The translations under genes and the position numbers were made by a program. The notes under the pieces were generated by a model. That model saw only the letters and a program-made list of their open reading frames with translations, did no database searches and was not told where the DNA came from. Source: JAFGHJ01 sp964534175 (GTDB taxonomy: Bacteria > Hydrothermota > UBA3072). From it: a stretch of DNA of 57,795 bases. The stretch's first letter is position 1, and every line of letters begins with the position of its first letter. Where the stretch lies: contig CAZHNS010000014.1 of assembly GCA_964534175.1 (NCBI GenBank), positions 1 to 57,795 on the forward strand, written 5' to 3'. Positions 51,448 through 57,795 of this stretch are shown in pieces.

Positions 51448-52541
51448 TGTTTTTTAAATTTGTAATATGCGGCACAGGTGCCTTCCGAGGATACCATACA
51501 GGGACCGATTGGATTTTTGGGGGTGCAGAGCTTGCCGTACAAATCGCACTCATAAGGTTTCTTCGTACCGCACAAAACTTCTCCGCATAAACAATTTGGG
51601 TGAATTTTTGTTTTTTCGACCGCGACATTTATTCTCTTTTCCGCGTCGAATTTCGAGTAAGTATTTTTTATGTATAACCCTGACTTTGGCAGCAATCCGA
51701 GACCTCTCCATTCAGAATCTTTTGCATCGAAAACTTGATTCATAAGAGAAAGAGCTTTTCTGTTACCATCCCTGCGTACGACTCTTCTGTATTGATTCTC
51801 GACTATGCTTTTTTTCTCTTCCGTTACTTGCCTCACCAACATTTCTATTCCTTCCAGAAGGTCGATTGGCTCAAAGCCAACGATAACAGAAGGGATACCG
51901 TATTTTTCAACTATTGGTTGATAGGGCGTCTCTCCTATGATGGCGCTTACATGCCCGGGGCATATAAAACCATCTATTTTTATCTCCCCGCTTTCTAAAA
52001 GTGCCTTCATAGCGGGAGGAATTAGTTTGTTGCCCGCGAGAACAAGAAAGTTTTTAATTTTTTCTTCGCGCGCTTTTAGTATTGTGGAGGCAACCAGAGG
52101 GGCGGTAGTTTCAAAGCCAACGCCGAGAAAAACGATTTTTTTATCAGGATTATCTCTTGCTATTTCAAGGCTTTCGAGAGGGGAATAAATTATTTTTACT
52201 TTTCCCCCATTTGCCTTTTCCTTCTCCAGAGAAGAGGATGAACCCGGAACTTTAATCATATCTCCGAAAGTTGTTATTATTACGTCCGGGAGGCGGCTGT
52301 AGGCGATTGCCGTATCTATATATTTGTTCGGGGTAACGCATACCGGACAGCCCGGACCCGAAAGATGTTCTATTTTATCGGATAAAAGGCTCATAATTCC
52401 GGAATGGAAAATCGAATGAGTATGTGTTCCGCAGACCTCCATCAAAGAAATAGTTCCTTTAAATTCCTTTAGCGATTTATTTATTTTATCGGCTATTTTA
52501 AGGGATAAATTTTTATTTCTGTATTCTTTTATATATTTCAT
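51444..52541 (-). CDS. hypD: Hydrogenase maturation protein HypD
   Basis: The 365-residue iron-sulfur protein has the family motifs MEVCGTHTHSI, GPGCPVCVTP and GVGFETTAP and a cysteine-rich C-terminus (CLCGEVLCGTKKPYEC; GPCMVSSEGTCAAYY). With HypC it holds the iron that receives cyanide and CO. ATGA overlaps link it to hypC and hypE. Confidence 0.97.
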   Translation of the reverse strand: MKYIKEYRNKNLSLKIADKINKSLKEFKGTISLMEVCGTHTHSIFHSGIMSLLSDKIEHLSGPGCPVCVTPNKYIDTAIAYSRLPDVIITTFGDMIKVPGSSSSLEKEKANGGKVKIIYSPLESLEIARDNPDKKIVFLGVGFETTAPLVASTILKAREEKIKNFLVLAGNKLIPPAMKALLESGEIKIDGFICPGHVSAIIGETPYQPIVEKYGIPSVIVGFEPIDLLEGIEMLVRQVTEEKKSIVENQYRRVVRRDGNRKALSLMNQVFDAKDSEWRGLGLLPKSGLYIKNTYSKFDAEKRINVAVEKTKIHPNCLCGEVLCGTKKPYECDLYGKLCTPKNPIGPCMVSSEGTCAAYYKFKKQ

Positions 52542-52762
52542 TGTTTTTGGACTTCTGCAATTTCTTCCCAGATTGCGAGTGTCTTTTTTGCTTCTTCTTC
52601 ATTTAATCTTTCTATGGCAAAACCGGCATGTATTATAAGATAATCTCCTATCTCCACTTCTCCCAGAAGGTCTAAACTGATTTCTTTTTGTACTCCAGAA
52701 AGCTCGACCAAGCCCTTATTGCCTTCGATTTTTATGAGCTTCATTGGTATTGCAAGACACAT
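52538..52762 (-). CDS. hypC: Hydrogenase maturation chaperone HypC
   Basis: The 74-residue protein begins MCLAIPMKL with the essential Cys2 and has the GDYLIIHAGFAIERL core. It binds HypD and delivers the iron complex to the hydrogenase large subunit. AAAAGGAG lies before ATG. It heads hypC-hypD-hypE-recO; hypA, hypB, hypF and hydrogenase genes are not in the window. Confidence 0.96.
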   Translation of the reverse strand: MCLAIPMKLIKIEGNKGLVELSGVQKEISLDLLGEVEIGDYLIIHAGFAIERLNEEEAKKTLAIWEEIAEVQKQ

Positions 52763-52914
52763 TTGGTTTCTCCTTTTAGAGGTAAAGTAACTTTAATTAT
52801 ATGAAAATCAACCCACTTCCTTATGATTGCCCGGCAACCATAAGGAGTCCAAAGGTTCGAGTCATCAGTCCCGAGTCAAAAAAAACCCGACACCTAAACC
52901 CAAAACCCTAAAAA

Positions 52915-52934
52915 GGCACACAGAGAACACAGGG
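52915..52934. repeat. Dispersed intergenic phrase repeat
   Basis: GGCACACAGAGAACACAGGG is the reverse-complement form of the phrase at 56758-56782. It lies in the 234-base gap between divergent hypC and the surface protein gene, beside other word-like text (CGAGTCATCAGTCCCGAGTC). Confidence 0.45.
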
Positions 52935-52996
52935 ATAACTCCGCTAATCAGTTGACATAACCAAACAGGTAAATATATTTAACAGAAGGAAATCTT

Positions 52997-54847
52997 ATGT
53001 GGTTAATATTAATCTTAAGTACTATATTTGCTGAGGAGTCCAGGCTTGATGGGGCTATGGAACTCTTCAGGCACAATTACAATCAACAAATTTTCCAGGG
53101 TCAGCAAGGGGCAGTTGATGAGATAATCCCTGCCGCACCAATGTTACTACAAAAATCTACACCAAAGTTGCGCGCAGACCTCATAATCGGTGATACCCCA
53201 GCTGAAACCTTAAGTGTTACAGGTTATTTTTATAATCAGGGTAATATTATTATCGTGAATGACGGCGTTCTTGAGGTCAAAAATGCCGATTTCAATCTTG
53301 ACGGCAATATTTTTATAGCCAACCATGGAAAAGCCACTTTTGATTCAAGCGATGTCAATATAGTTCAACATTATATCTACCATCATATTCTATTTGTCAC
53401 CGATTCTGCCTACTGCTCGATAACAAATTCTGAGACTTCATTTAACGGCTATCAAATTTCCTTCAGTATCGCCTTCGATGGTGAATTTAATATGCAGAAT
53501 GTCACAAATCAAGACTGGATAACTGCCGGAGTGCAACACACTGCGACTGTGACCTTAAGAGATGTTGATGGTTACACCGGCGAGTGGCTTTTCCTCGATG
53601 ATTGTTATGCCCAATTCAAACATGTCGATTATCTTCTTACCTGGTATTTCTTCCCGACTTCTTCAGTAGTAGATTTTGATTTCCCGGAAGATGATACCCT
53701 TTACGGTTTTTATCTCGACTCTACGCTTGCGAATGTTAGCGGTGTCGGATATCATGTTGAGATCGACAGCAGTACCGATTGTATGTGGGCAACAATACCT
53801 CTTAGAGGTTCTGATGTCATTATCCGGGATTCTGATTTAAGAGTAACCGGCCTTATGTTTGAGGGAACAGACACATTTGCAATTTCAGGTCTGGTAAACG
53901 GGCTCGATTATTCCGATTGGGTGCTGCCGGTTAGCGATCGGACTTATCGTCTTATAAATACTAACGTAGCAACCTGGAATCTTTATCCGGATGATACAAC
54001 CAATATTACCCTTTCAGGCTCGATATTCGGCGAGCTGTGCGGATTTACTGACAGCTATACAACAATTCAAAACGCGTTCTGTGACGGCACCGGAGGTCAT
54101 ATCGAAGCTGCGCATCGTTCATTTGTAGCTGTTTTTTCCTCAAGTATATTTGCCGATGTTATTTCCAAAGACAGGGGAATCTGCTTTCTTGCAAACTGCG
54201 CGATGCCAGTGGGGCGGATATGGGCAACCGGCGCCTCGATTATGGTAATTGTGAATACTACTTTTCCCGAGGAACCGATACCATCCGACACCTCTATTGT
54301 TTTTGTTTCATCAATAACCGCTCCTTCGAGTGGTTATCCCGAAGACTCGATTGGAATTATAGGTTCGGCATGGATAGATAAAGGGCCGTATCAGCCATTA
54401 GCCTTTGACCATTACAGACTATATTTTCGTAAAGCCGGTGAAGAACCCTTAACCCCATTTCCCGACATAAAGTATCAGGAAATAAGGGGAAGCACTCTGG
54501 ATTATTGGAATACAGCTAGCCTTACAGAGGGCGATTACGAGCTAAAACTCGTCCTAAAAGATAATGCCGGTGACAGTGTTGAAGCGTGGAAACAGGTAAG
54601 TTTGTTGGAAGCATCCGGAATCGACGAGAAAATAAAGATTCCTGATGTTTCGATTAAACAGGTAGGAGCTCGCCTATTCTATATAGAAACCAGTCCGGAT
54701 ATAACGGAAGTTAATATTTATAACATTTCCGGTCGCCTTATAAAGAAGATTACTACTAATAAGACCTATTGGTTTGCTCCGGCAAGCGGAGTGTACTATT
54801 TAAGAAATAATAAAAAAGATATCAGTAAAAAATTAGTGGTATATTGA
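52997..54847 (+). CDS. Secreted beta-helix protein with type IX-like C-terminal sorting domain
   Basis: The 616-residue protein starts at ATG 52997 after AGAAGGA and has a short signal peptide (MWLILILSTIFAEE). The middle is a long series of parallel strand repeats rich in asparagine, serine and aromatic residues (NQGNIIIVNDGVLEVKNADF...). The final 80 residues (TEVNIYNISGRLIKKITTNKTYWFAPASGVYYLR) match the pattern of Por/type IX secretion C-terminal domains. It is probably exposed on the cell surface. The ligand or enzymatic role is unknown. Confidence 0.78.
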   Translation: MWLILILSTIFAEESRLDGAMELFRHNYNQQIFQGQQGAVDEIIPAAPMLLQKSTPKLRADLIIGDTPAETLSVTGYFYNQGNIIIVNDGVLEVKNADFNLDGNIFIANHGKATFDSSDVNIVQHYIYHHILFVTDSAYCSITNSETSFNGYQISFSIAFDGEFNMQNVTNQDWITAGVQHTATVTLRDVDGYTGEWLFLDDCYAQFKHVDYLLTWYFFPTSSVVDFDFPEDDTLYGFYLDSTLANVSGVGYHVEIDSSTDCMWATIPLRGSDVIIRDSDLRVTGLMFEGTDTFAISGLVNGLDYSDWVLPVSDRTYRLINTNVATWNLYPDDTTNITLSGSIFGELCGFTDSYTTIQNAFCDGTGGHIEAAHRSFVAVFSSSIFADVISKDRGICFLANCAMPVGRIWATGASIMVIVNTTFPEEPIPSDTSIVFVSSITAPSSGYPEDSIGIIGSAWIDKGPYQPLAFDHYRLYFRKAGEEPLTPFPDIKYQEIRGSTLDYWNTASLTEGDYELKLVLKDNAGDSVEAWKQVSLLEASGIDEKIKIPDVSIKQVGARLFYIETSPDITEVNIYNISGRLIKKITTNKTYWFAPASGVYYLRNNKKDISKKLVVY

Positions 54848-54866
54848 GGTTAGGGCAATTAAAAAA

Positions 54867-55349
54867 TTAGTTTTGTATCAACCGCATTGTGAAAAAGGCA
54901 ATCATTGCAAAAGATATGACGATCTTAAGAAAGGTTCCTCCGAAGAAGCCTATGACTGCTCCGGTACCGGACCGCAATGCCTTTTTTATTTCCTTCCCGG
55001 TTATAAGCTCGCCGATTAAAGCGCCTAAAAGCGGGCCTAAAATTAATCCCCAGGGAGCGAAAAAGATGCCGACGATTGCTCCCACGAAAGCACCTATAAA
55101 TCCAAGTTTTGAAGCGCCGAATTTCTTCGAGCCTATGGAACTTGAAATATATTCTATTACTACCGAAATAACGGTTAATATAAGAAAAATAATAATAAGA
55201 TTTCGGGAAATAATTGTAAAGCCGGTGAGCCATGCGTAGACGTAAATTCCTATAAAGACAAGAGGCGTACCAGGCAGCATAGGAAGTACGCAGCCGGCAA
55301 GCCCTACTACCATAAGAAGATAACAGCAAATCAGAATAAATGTATTCAT
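54867..55349 (-). CDS. DUF456 membrane protein
   Basis: The 160-residue protein has about four to five membrane helices. It has the glycine-rich DUF456 pattern (LAGCVLPMLPGTPLVFIGIYVYAW; GAIVGIFFAPWGLILGPLLGALIGELITGK; GAVIGFFGGTFLKIVIS). Function unknown. It starts 10 bases after ffh stops and is likely cotranscribed. Confidence 0.88.
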   Translation of the reverse strand: MNTFILICCYLLMVVGLAGCVLPMLPGTPLVFIGIYVYAWLTGFTIISRNLIIIFLILTVISVVIEYISSSIGSKKFGASKLGFIGAFVGAIVGIFFAPWGLILGPLLGALIGELITGKEIKKALRSGTGAVIGFFGGTFLKIVISFAMIAFFTMRLIQN

Positions 55350-55358
55350 AATATCGCT

Positions 55359-56666
55359 TTATCTAAGAAAAGAGGAAAGAGCGGATGGTCCTCCTTTTCC
55401 TTTCATTTGTTTTAATAGTTTTTGAGCCATCTTGAATTCTTTAAGCAAGCGATTGATATCCTGAACCGATGTCCCGCTTCCATTTGCTATGCGTTTTCTT
55501 CTGGATCCGTCTAATATCGAGGGGTTTTTGCGTTCTGCCGGAGTCATCGATTGAATAATAGCTTCGGTCCTTACCATCTGTTTTTCGTCCATTAGTTTCT
55601 TAAGTCCCTTTCCTCCCGGGAACATATCGAGAAGAGCGTCGAGAGGCCCCATTTTCTTTAACTGTTTTATCTGTCCGAGGAAATCTTCCAGATCGAGTTT
55701 CCCTTCTTTTATTTTCTTCTGAAGCTTAACTGCATCCTCTTTCTCTATTGCCTTCTCTGCTTTTTCCTGAAGCGTTTTAAGGTCTCCCATGCCAAGGATT
55801 CTCGTGGCCAGTCTTTCTGGATGAAGAACCTCAAGAGCATCCGACTTCTCTCCAACTCCTATAAATTTTATCGGTTTGCCCGTAACTTTTCTCATGGATA
55901 AAGCAGCACCGCCTCTTGCGTCTCCATCCATCTTGGTGAGAATAATACCGGTTATACCAAGAGCCTCATCAAAATCTTTCGCAATATTCACGGCATCCTG
56001 ACCGGTCATCGAATCCGCGACTAGCAGAATCTCAGAAGGATTGACCGTTTCTTTTATCTGTTTAATCTGCTTTATCATTTCAATATCGATGTGTAATCTA
56101 CCGGCAGTATCAAAAATAAGAGTATCATATCTTCTTAATACAGAGCGGGATAGAGACTGCTTACAGAGTTTTACTTCATTATCGAGTCGCTCTGGGAAAT
56201 AGGGGAGATTTTCCCTTTCAGCCATATCGCGCAGCTGCTCAAAAGCTGCGGGTCTTTTTACGTCTGCGGGGATAAGAAAGGGATTTTTGCCTTTACTTTT
56301 TAAGAAAATACCTAACTTTATGGCTGTAGTTGTTTTTCCCGAACCCTGCAGGCCCACGAGTAATATTGAGGAAGGCTGTTTATCCAGCACAAGCGGTTCT
56401 GATTTACCAATTAAATCTATCAGTTTCTCGCCGACAATCTGAACTATCATTTCCGCGGGAGTGAAACTATCATAGATTTTTCGTGCAACCGCTTCATTTT
56501 CGACTTCTGTTACGAAATCCTGCGCAACATTTAAGTTCACATCTGCGTCGAGCAGCGCTCTTCGTATATCCCTCATACTTTCCTTAACCTGTGAAGAGGA
56601 AAGCCTGCCTTTACCCGAGAGATTTTTAGCTATGCTTTTTATTCTTTCGCTTAATTTATCAAACAT
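55359..56666 (-). CDS. ffh: Signal recognition particle GTPase Ffh
   Basis: The 435-residue protein has the N domain, the G domain (P-loop GLQGSGKTT, DTAGRLH, TKMDGDARGG) and a methionine-rich M domain ending MAQKLLKQMKGKGG. It binds signal peptides and SRP RNA. There is no Shine-Dalgarno; the -10 box ends 7 bases before ATG, which suggests a leaderless mRNA. The SRP RNA gene was not seen in the window. Confidence 0.97.
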   Translation of the reverse strand: MFDKLSERIKSIAKNLSGKGRLSSSQVKESMRDIRRALLDADVNLNVAQDFVTEVENEAVARKIYDSFTPAEMIVQIVGEKLIDLIGKSEPLVLDKQPSSILLVGLQGSGKTTTAIKLGIFLKSKGKNPFLIPADVKRPAAFEQLRDMAERENLPYFPERLDNEVKLCKQSLSRSVLRRYDTLIFDTAGRLHIDIEMIKQIKQIKETVNPSEILLVADSMTGQDAVNIAKDFDEALGITGIILTKMDGDARGGAALSMRKVTGKPIKFIGVGEKSDALEVLHPERLATRILGMGDLKTLQEKAEKAIEKEDAVKLQKKIKEGKLDLEDFLGQIKQLKKMGPLDALLDMFPGGKGLKKLMDEKQMVRTEAIIQSMTPAERKNPSILDGSRRKRIANGSGTSVQDINRLLKEFKMAQKLLKQMKGKGGPSALSSFLR

Positions 56667-56673
56667 ATGGGTA

Positions 56674-56701
56674 AATATAGGAATGTTTCTCTTAATTGCA
56701 A
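56674..56701 (-). promoter_or_regulatory. Leaderless-type promoter of ffh
   Basis: Minus-strand TTGCAA (56701-56696), a 16-base spacer and TATATT (56679-56674), then 7 bases to ATG 56666. Confidence 0.6.
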
Positions 56702-56711
56702 GGCTATATAG

Positions 56712-56782
56712 GTATTAGGTGTAAGGTATTAGGTTTTAGTTAAAAGCAATAAATTTTTTCTCTGTGTTCTCTGTGGTTAAAC
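56712..56782. repeat. Dispersed intergenic phrase repeats between ndk and ffh
   Basis: Two phrases: GTATTAGGTGTAAGGTATTA, and CTCTGTGTTCTCTGTGG at 56758-56782. The second matches, in reverse complement, 52915-52934 and resembles 930-962. Phrases of this kind recur only between genes in this window. Confidence 0.45.
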
Positions 56783-56787
56783 TTTTT

Positions 56788-57189
56788 TTAGTTTCCGAAA
56801 AAGAAATCAATTTCCCTTTTTGCAGACGAAGGCGAGTCCGAAGCGTGTACGCTGTTTTGAGGCGTTCCCAGCCCAAAATCTGCCCGGATTGTGTTTTTCT
56901 TCGCCTCTTTTGGGTCTGTTGCTCCCACCAGACTCCTTAAGGTTTTTATTGCGTCTACCCCTTTCAGTTTTAAAGCAACAATTTTTTTGTCCGCCATGTA
57001 GTTAATAAGTCTATTATAAAACTCTTTCCCTTTGTGTTCCGCATAAAATTCTTCTGCTTTTTCCCTCGAGAGAAAAAGCGTTTTTATATCCAATATCCTA
57101 AGAGATGATTCTTCTATACGAGAAATTATTTTCCCTACAAGATTTCTCTCTATAGCGTCGGGTTTTATTAAAAACAATGTTTTTTCCAT
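56788..57189 (-). CDS. ndk: Nucleoside diphosphate kinase
   Basis: The 133-residue enzyme transfers phosphate between NTPs and NDPs through H115 in QNSVHASDSP. ERTLFLIKPDA-type N-terminus (EKTLFLIKPDAIERN) and the KPN-loop region are normal. No Shine-Dalgarno; the -10 box ends 5 bases before ATG. Confidence 0.95.
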   Translation of the reverse strand: MEKTLFLIKPDAIERNLVGKIISRIEESSLRILDIKTLFLSREKAEEFYAEHKGKEFYNRLINYMADKKIVALKLKGVDAIKTLRSLVGATDPKEAKKNTIRADFGLGTPQNSVHASDSPSSAKREIDFFFGN

Positions 57190-57194
57190 AATTT

Positions 57195-57222
57195 AAGATA
57201 TTTTGTAGGATTTAAAAGTCAA
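57195..57222 (-). promoter_or_regulatory. Leaderless-type promoter of ndk
   Basis: Minus-strand TTGACT (57222-57217), a 16-base spacer and TATCTT (57200-57195), then 5 bases to ATG 57189. Confidence 0.65.
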
Positions 57223-57312
57223 GATTCTGCACCCATCCCCCAAATTTTTAACCCACAGAGAAAGGCAGGGAAGAATTTATAAGTAAGTGAGGGGTTGCCT
57301 TTCATAAAAAAT

Positions 57313-57511
57313 GTCTCGGAGACCGATCGAGCACGGACTTTTTACAAAAACAGTCCAATGAGTAAGGGGTACTATCCAGGAAAACCAGAGTCAATTCCCC
57401 CTGCGAGGGAATTGCTCTTTATCTCTCGCTCTCACTCTTTTCAATTTCTTTGAAATTGAAAATCCGTGCCCGTTCGAGCTCCGAGGTATTTTCCTGGATA
57501 GTACCCCTTAC
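57313..57511. repeat. Structured element with interleaved inverted repeats
   Basis: A perfect 23-bp inverted repeat joins 57362-57384 with 57489-57511. A second, imperfect one (CTCGGAG-N9-GCACGGA) joins 57315-57337 with 57463-57485, so the pairs are interleaved as in a pseudoknot. Small hairpins sit inside: CAATTCCC/GGGAATTG (57392-57414), TTTCAATTT/AAATTGAAA (57439-57461) and, to the left, GGACTTTTT/AAAAACAGTCC (57335-57356). No protein frame here is credible. It may be a structured RNA or a small terminal-inverted-repeat element. Confidence 0.6.
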
Positions 57512-57654
57512 GATTCTTCCCCTCGGGGAAACTGACTGCGGTTTTTTAGAAAGGTATCCCTGAACGAGCCCTCGGTGGGGAAATTGATATCGTTCCTGAT
57601 GAATAGTTTGCCTTTGCTCTTCTTTAATGAGATAATTAGAGTGCTCTAAAAACA

Positions 57655-57681
57655 AAAAAAACCGGTAAAACCGGTTTTTTT
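57655..57681 (-). terminator. rRNA operon terminator
   Basis: A 12-bp stem (AAAAAAACCGGT with ACCGGTTTTTTT) and a 3-base loop lie about 47 bases after the 23S 3' end, followed on the minus strand by a T run (T-run on both strands). Confidence 0.8.
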
Positions 57682-57728
57682 GTTTCTGTTCTATGATAAT
57701 TGAATAAATAATAGGTATATTTAAAATT

Positions 57729-57795
57729 GGACAAGCCACTCGGTCTATTAGTACGACTCGGCTGAACACATTGCTGTGCTTACACCTGTCGCCTA
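57729..57795 (-). rRNA. 23S rRNA, 3' end (partial)
   Basis: Read on the minus strand, the last 67 bases (GTGTAAGCACAGCAATGTG, CGTACTAATAGACCGAGTGG) match the conserved 3' terminus of 23S rRNA (helices H98-H101 and H1). The gene enters from the right edge and ends near 57729. A terminator follows within 50 bases, leaving no room for a linked 5S gene. Confidence 0.9.

Larger units (their letters stand above)
57190..57728. other. Intergenic region between ndk and the 23S rRNA gene
   Basis: These 539 bases carry the ndk promoter, a highly structured element (57313-57511) and the rRNA terminator. I looked for a 5S rRNA on both strands and found none. Confidence 0.6.

Noticed and set aside
52850..52880. 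GGTTCGAGTC resembling a tRNA T-loop
   Set aside because: No acceptor or anticodon stem can be drawn around it, and it lies in repeat-like text.
57419..57769. Minus-strand reading frame of 116 codons overlapping the 23S rRNA end
   Set aside because: It begins inside conserved rRNA and runs through the terminator and hairpins; composition is not protein-like.

Overview
The window looks like one chromosomal contig from a low-GC, Gram-negative, probably anaerobic bacterium. Outer-membrane life is shown by an LpxH-type lipid A hydrolase, a TolC-type exporter, several lipoproteins, two outer-membrane barrel-type proteins and a surface protein with a type IX-secretion-like C-terminal tail. Anaerobiosis is suggested by a class III (glycyl radical) ribonucleotide reductase and by hypCDE hydrogenase maturation genes. 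This mix resembles uncultured FCB-like lineages such as WOR-3, but that placement is an inference. No phage, transposase, CRISPR array or tRNA gene was seen.

Layout. 1-712: start of a CBM9/DUF5916-type exported protein, with a BlaI/MecI-like operator in its promoter. 986-6147: adaptor-permease-ATPase-TolC exporter operon ending in a DUF4097 protein. 6654-9519: gcvT-gcvH-gcvPA without gcvPB. 9618-10790: MFS permease. 11064-14155: argG-argH-argR with an ARG box. 14273-18778: small envelope proteins, truA, a REC-GGDEF cyclase with an HPt partner, and larA. 19142-19281: a palindrome, a consensus promoter and a terminator that together look like a small RNA gene. 19282-22276: apt, acyP, an M42 peptidase and a cation exchanger. 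22510-26382: rpsU, cvpA-like, mutS2, a DUF5683 protein and rsmG, whose start and stop codons are each overlapped by a perfect parS site. 26418-31408: DUF3795, DUF421, ROK kinase, lipoprotein and cysE-cysK. 31595-35033: RseC-like protein and an anaerobic RNR operon in which the glycyl-radical tail of NrdD is a separate 55-residue gene. 35325-39205: envelope genes and rpmB. 39247-41838: dnaA-dnaN with DnaA boxes between them (candidate oriC). 42114-49761: a membrane diguanylate cyclase and a TPR/coiled-coil operon ending in lpxH. 49701-52762: hypC-hypD-hypE-recO. 52997-57189: surface protein, DUF456, ffh and ndk. 57190-57795: a highly structured intergenic element, a strong terminator and the 3' end of a 23S rRNA gene.

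Two cross-cutting patterns stand out. First, many promoters match TTGACA-16/17-TATAAT closely. Several of them end 5-7 bases before the start codon with no Shine-Dalgarno sequence (acyP, the cation exchanger, the 42114 cyclase, ffh, ndk and others), so leaderless mRNAs look common beside genes with strong AAGGAGG sites. Second, short phrase-like intergenic repeats related to TCTCTGTGTTCTCTGTGG and to GGCACTAAGGCACAAAG recur between genes. Around dnaA the genes diverge (minus to the left, plus to the right), as expected at an origin, yet the rRNA gene at the right edge would be transcribed head-on to replication from there. Most start sites reported here were re-chosen using Shine-Dalgarno sequences, promoter positions or family length. 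All function calls are from sequence reading only.
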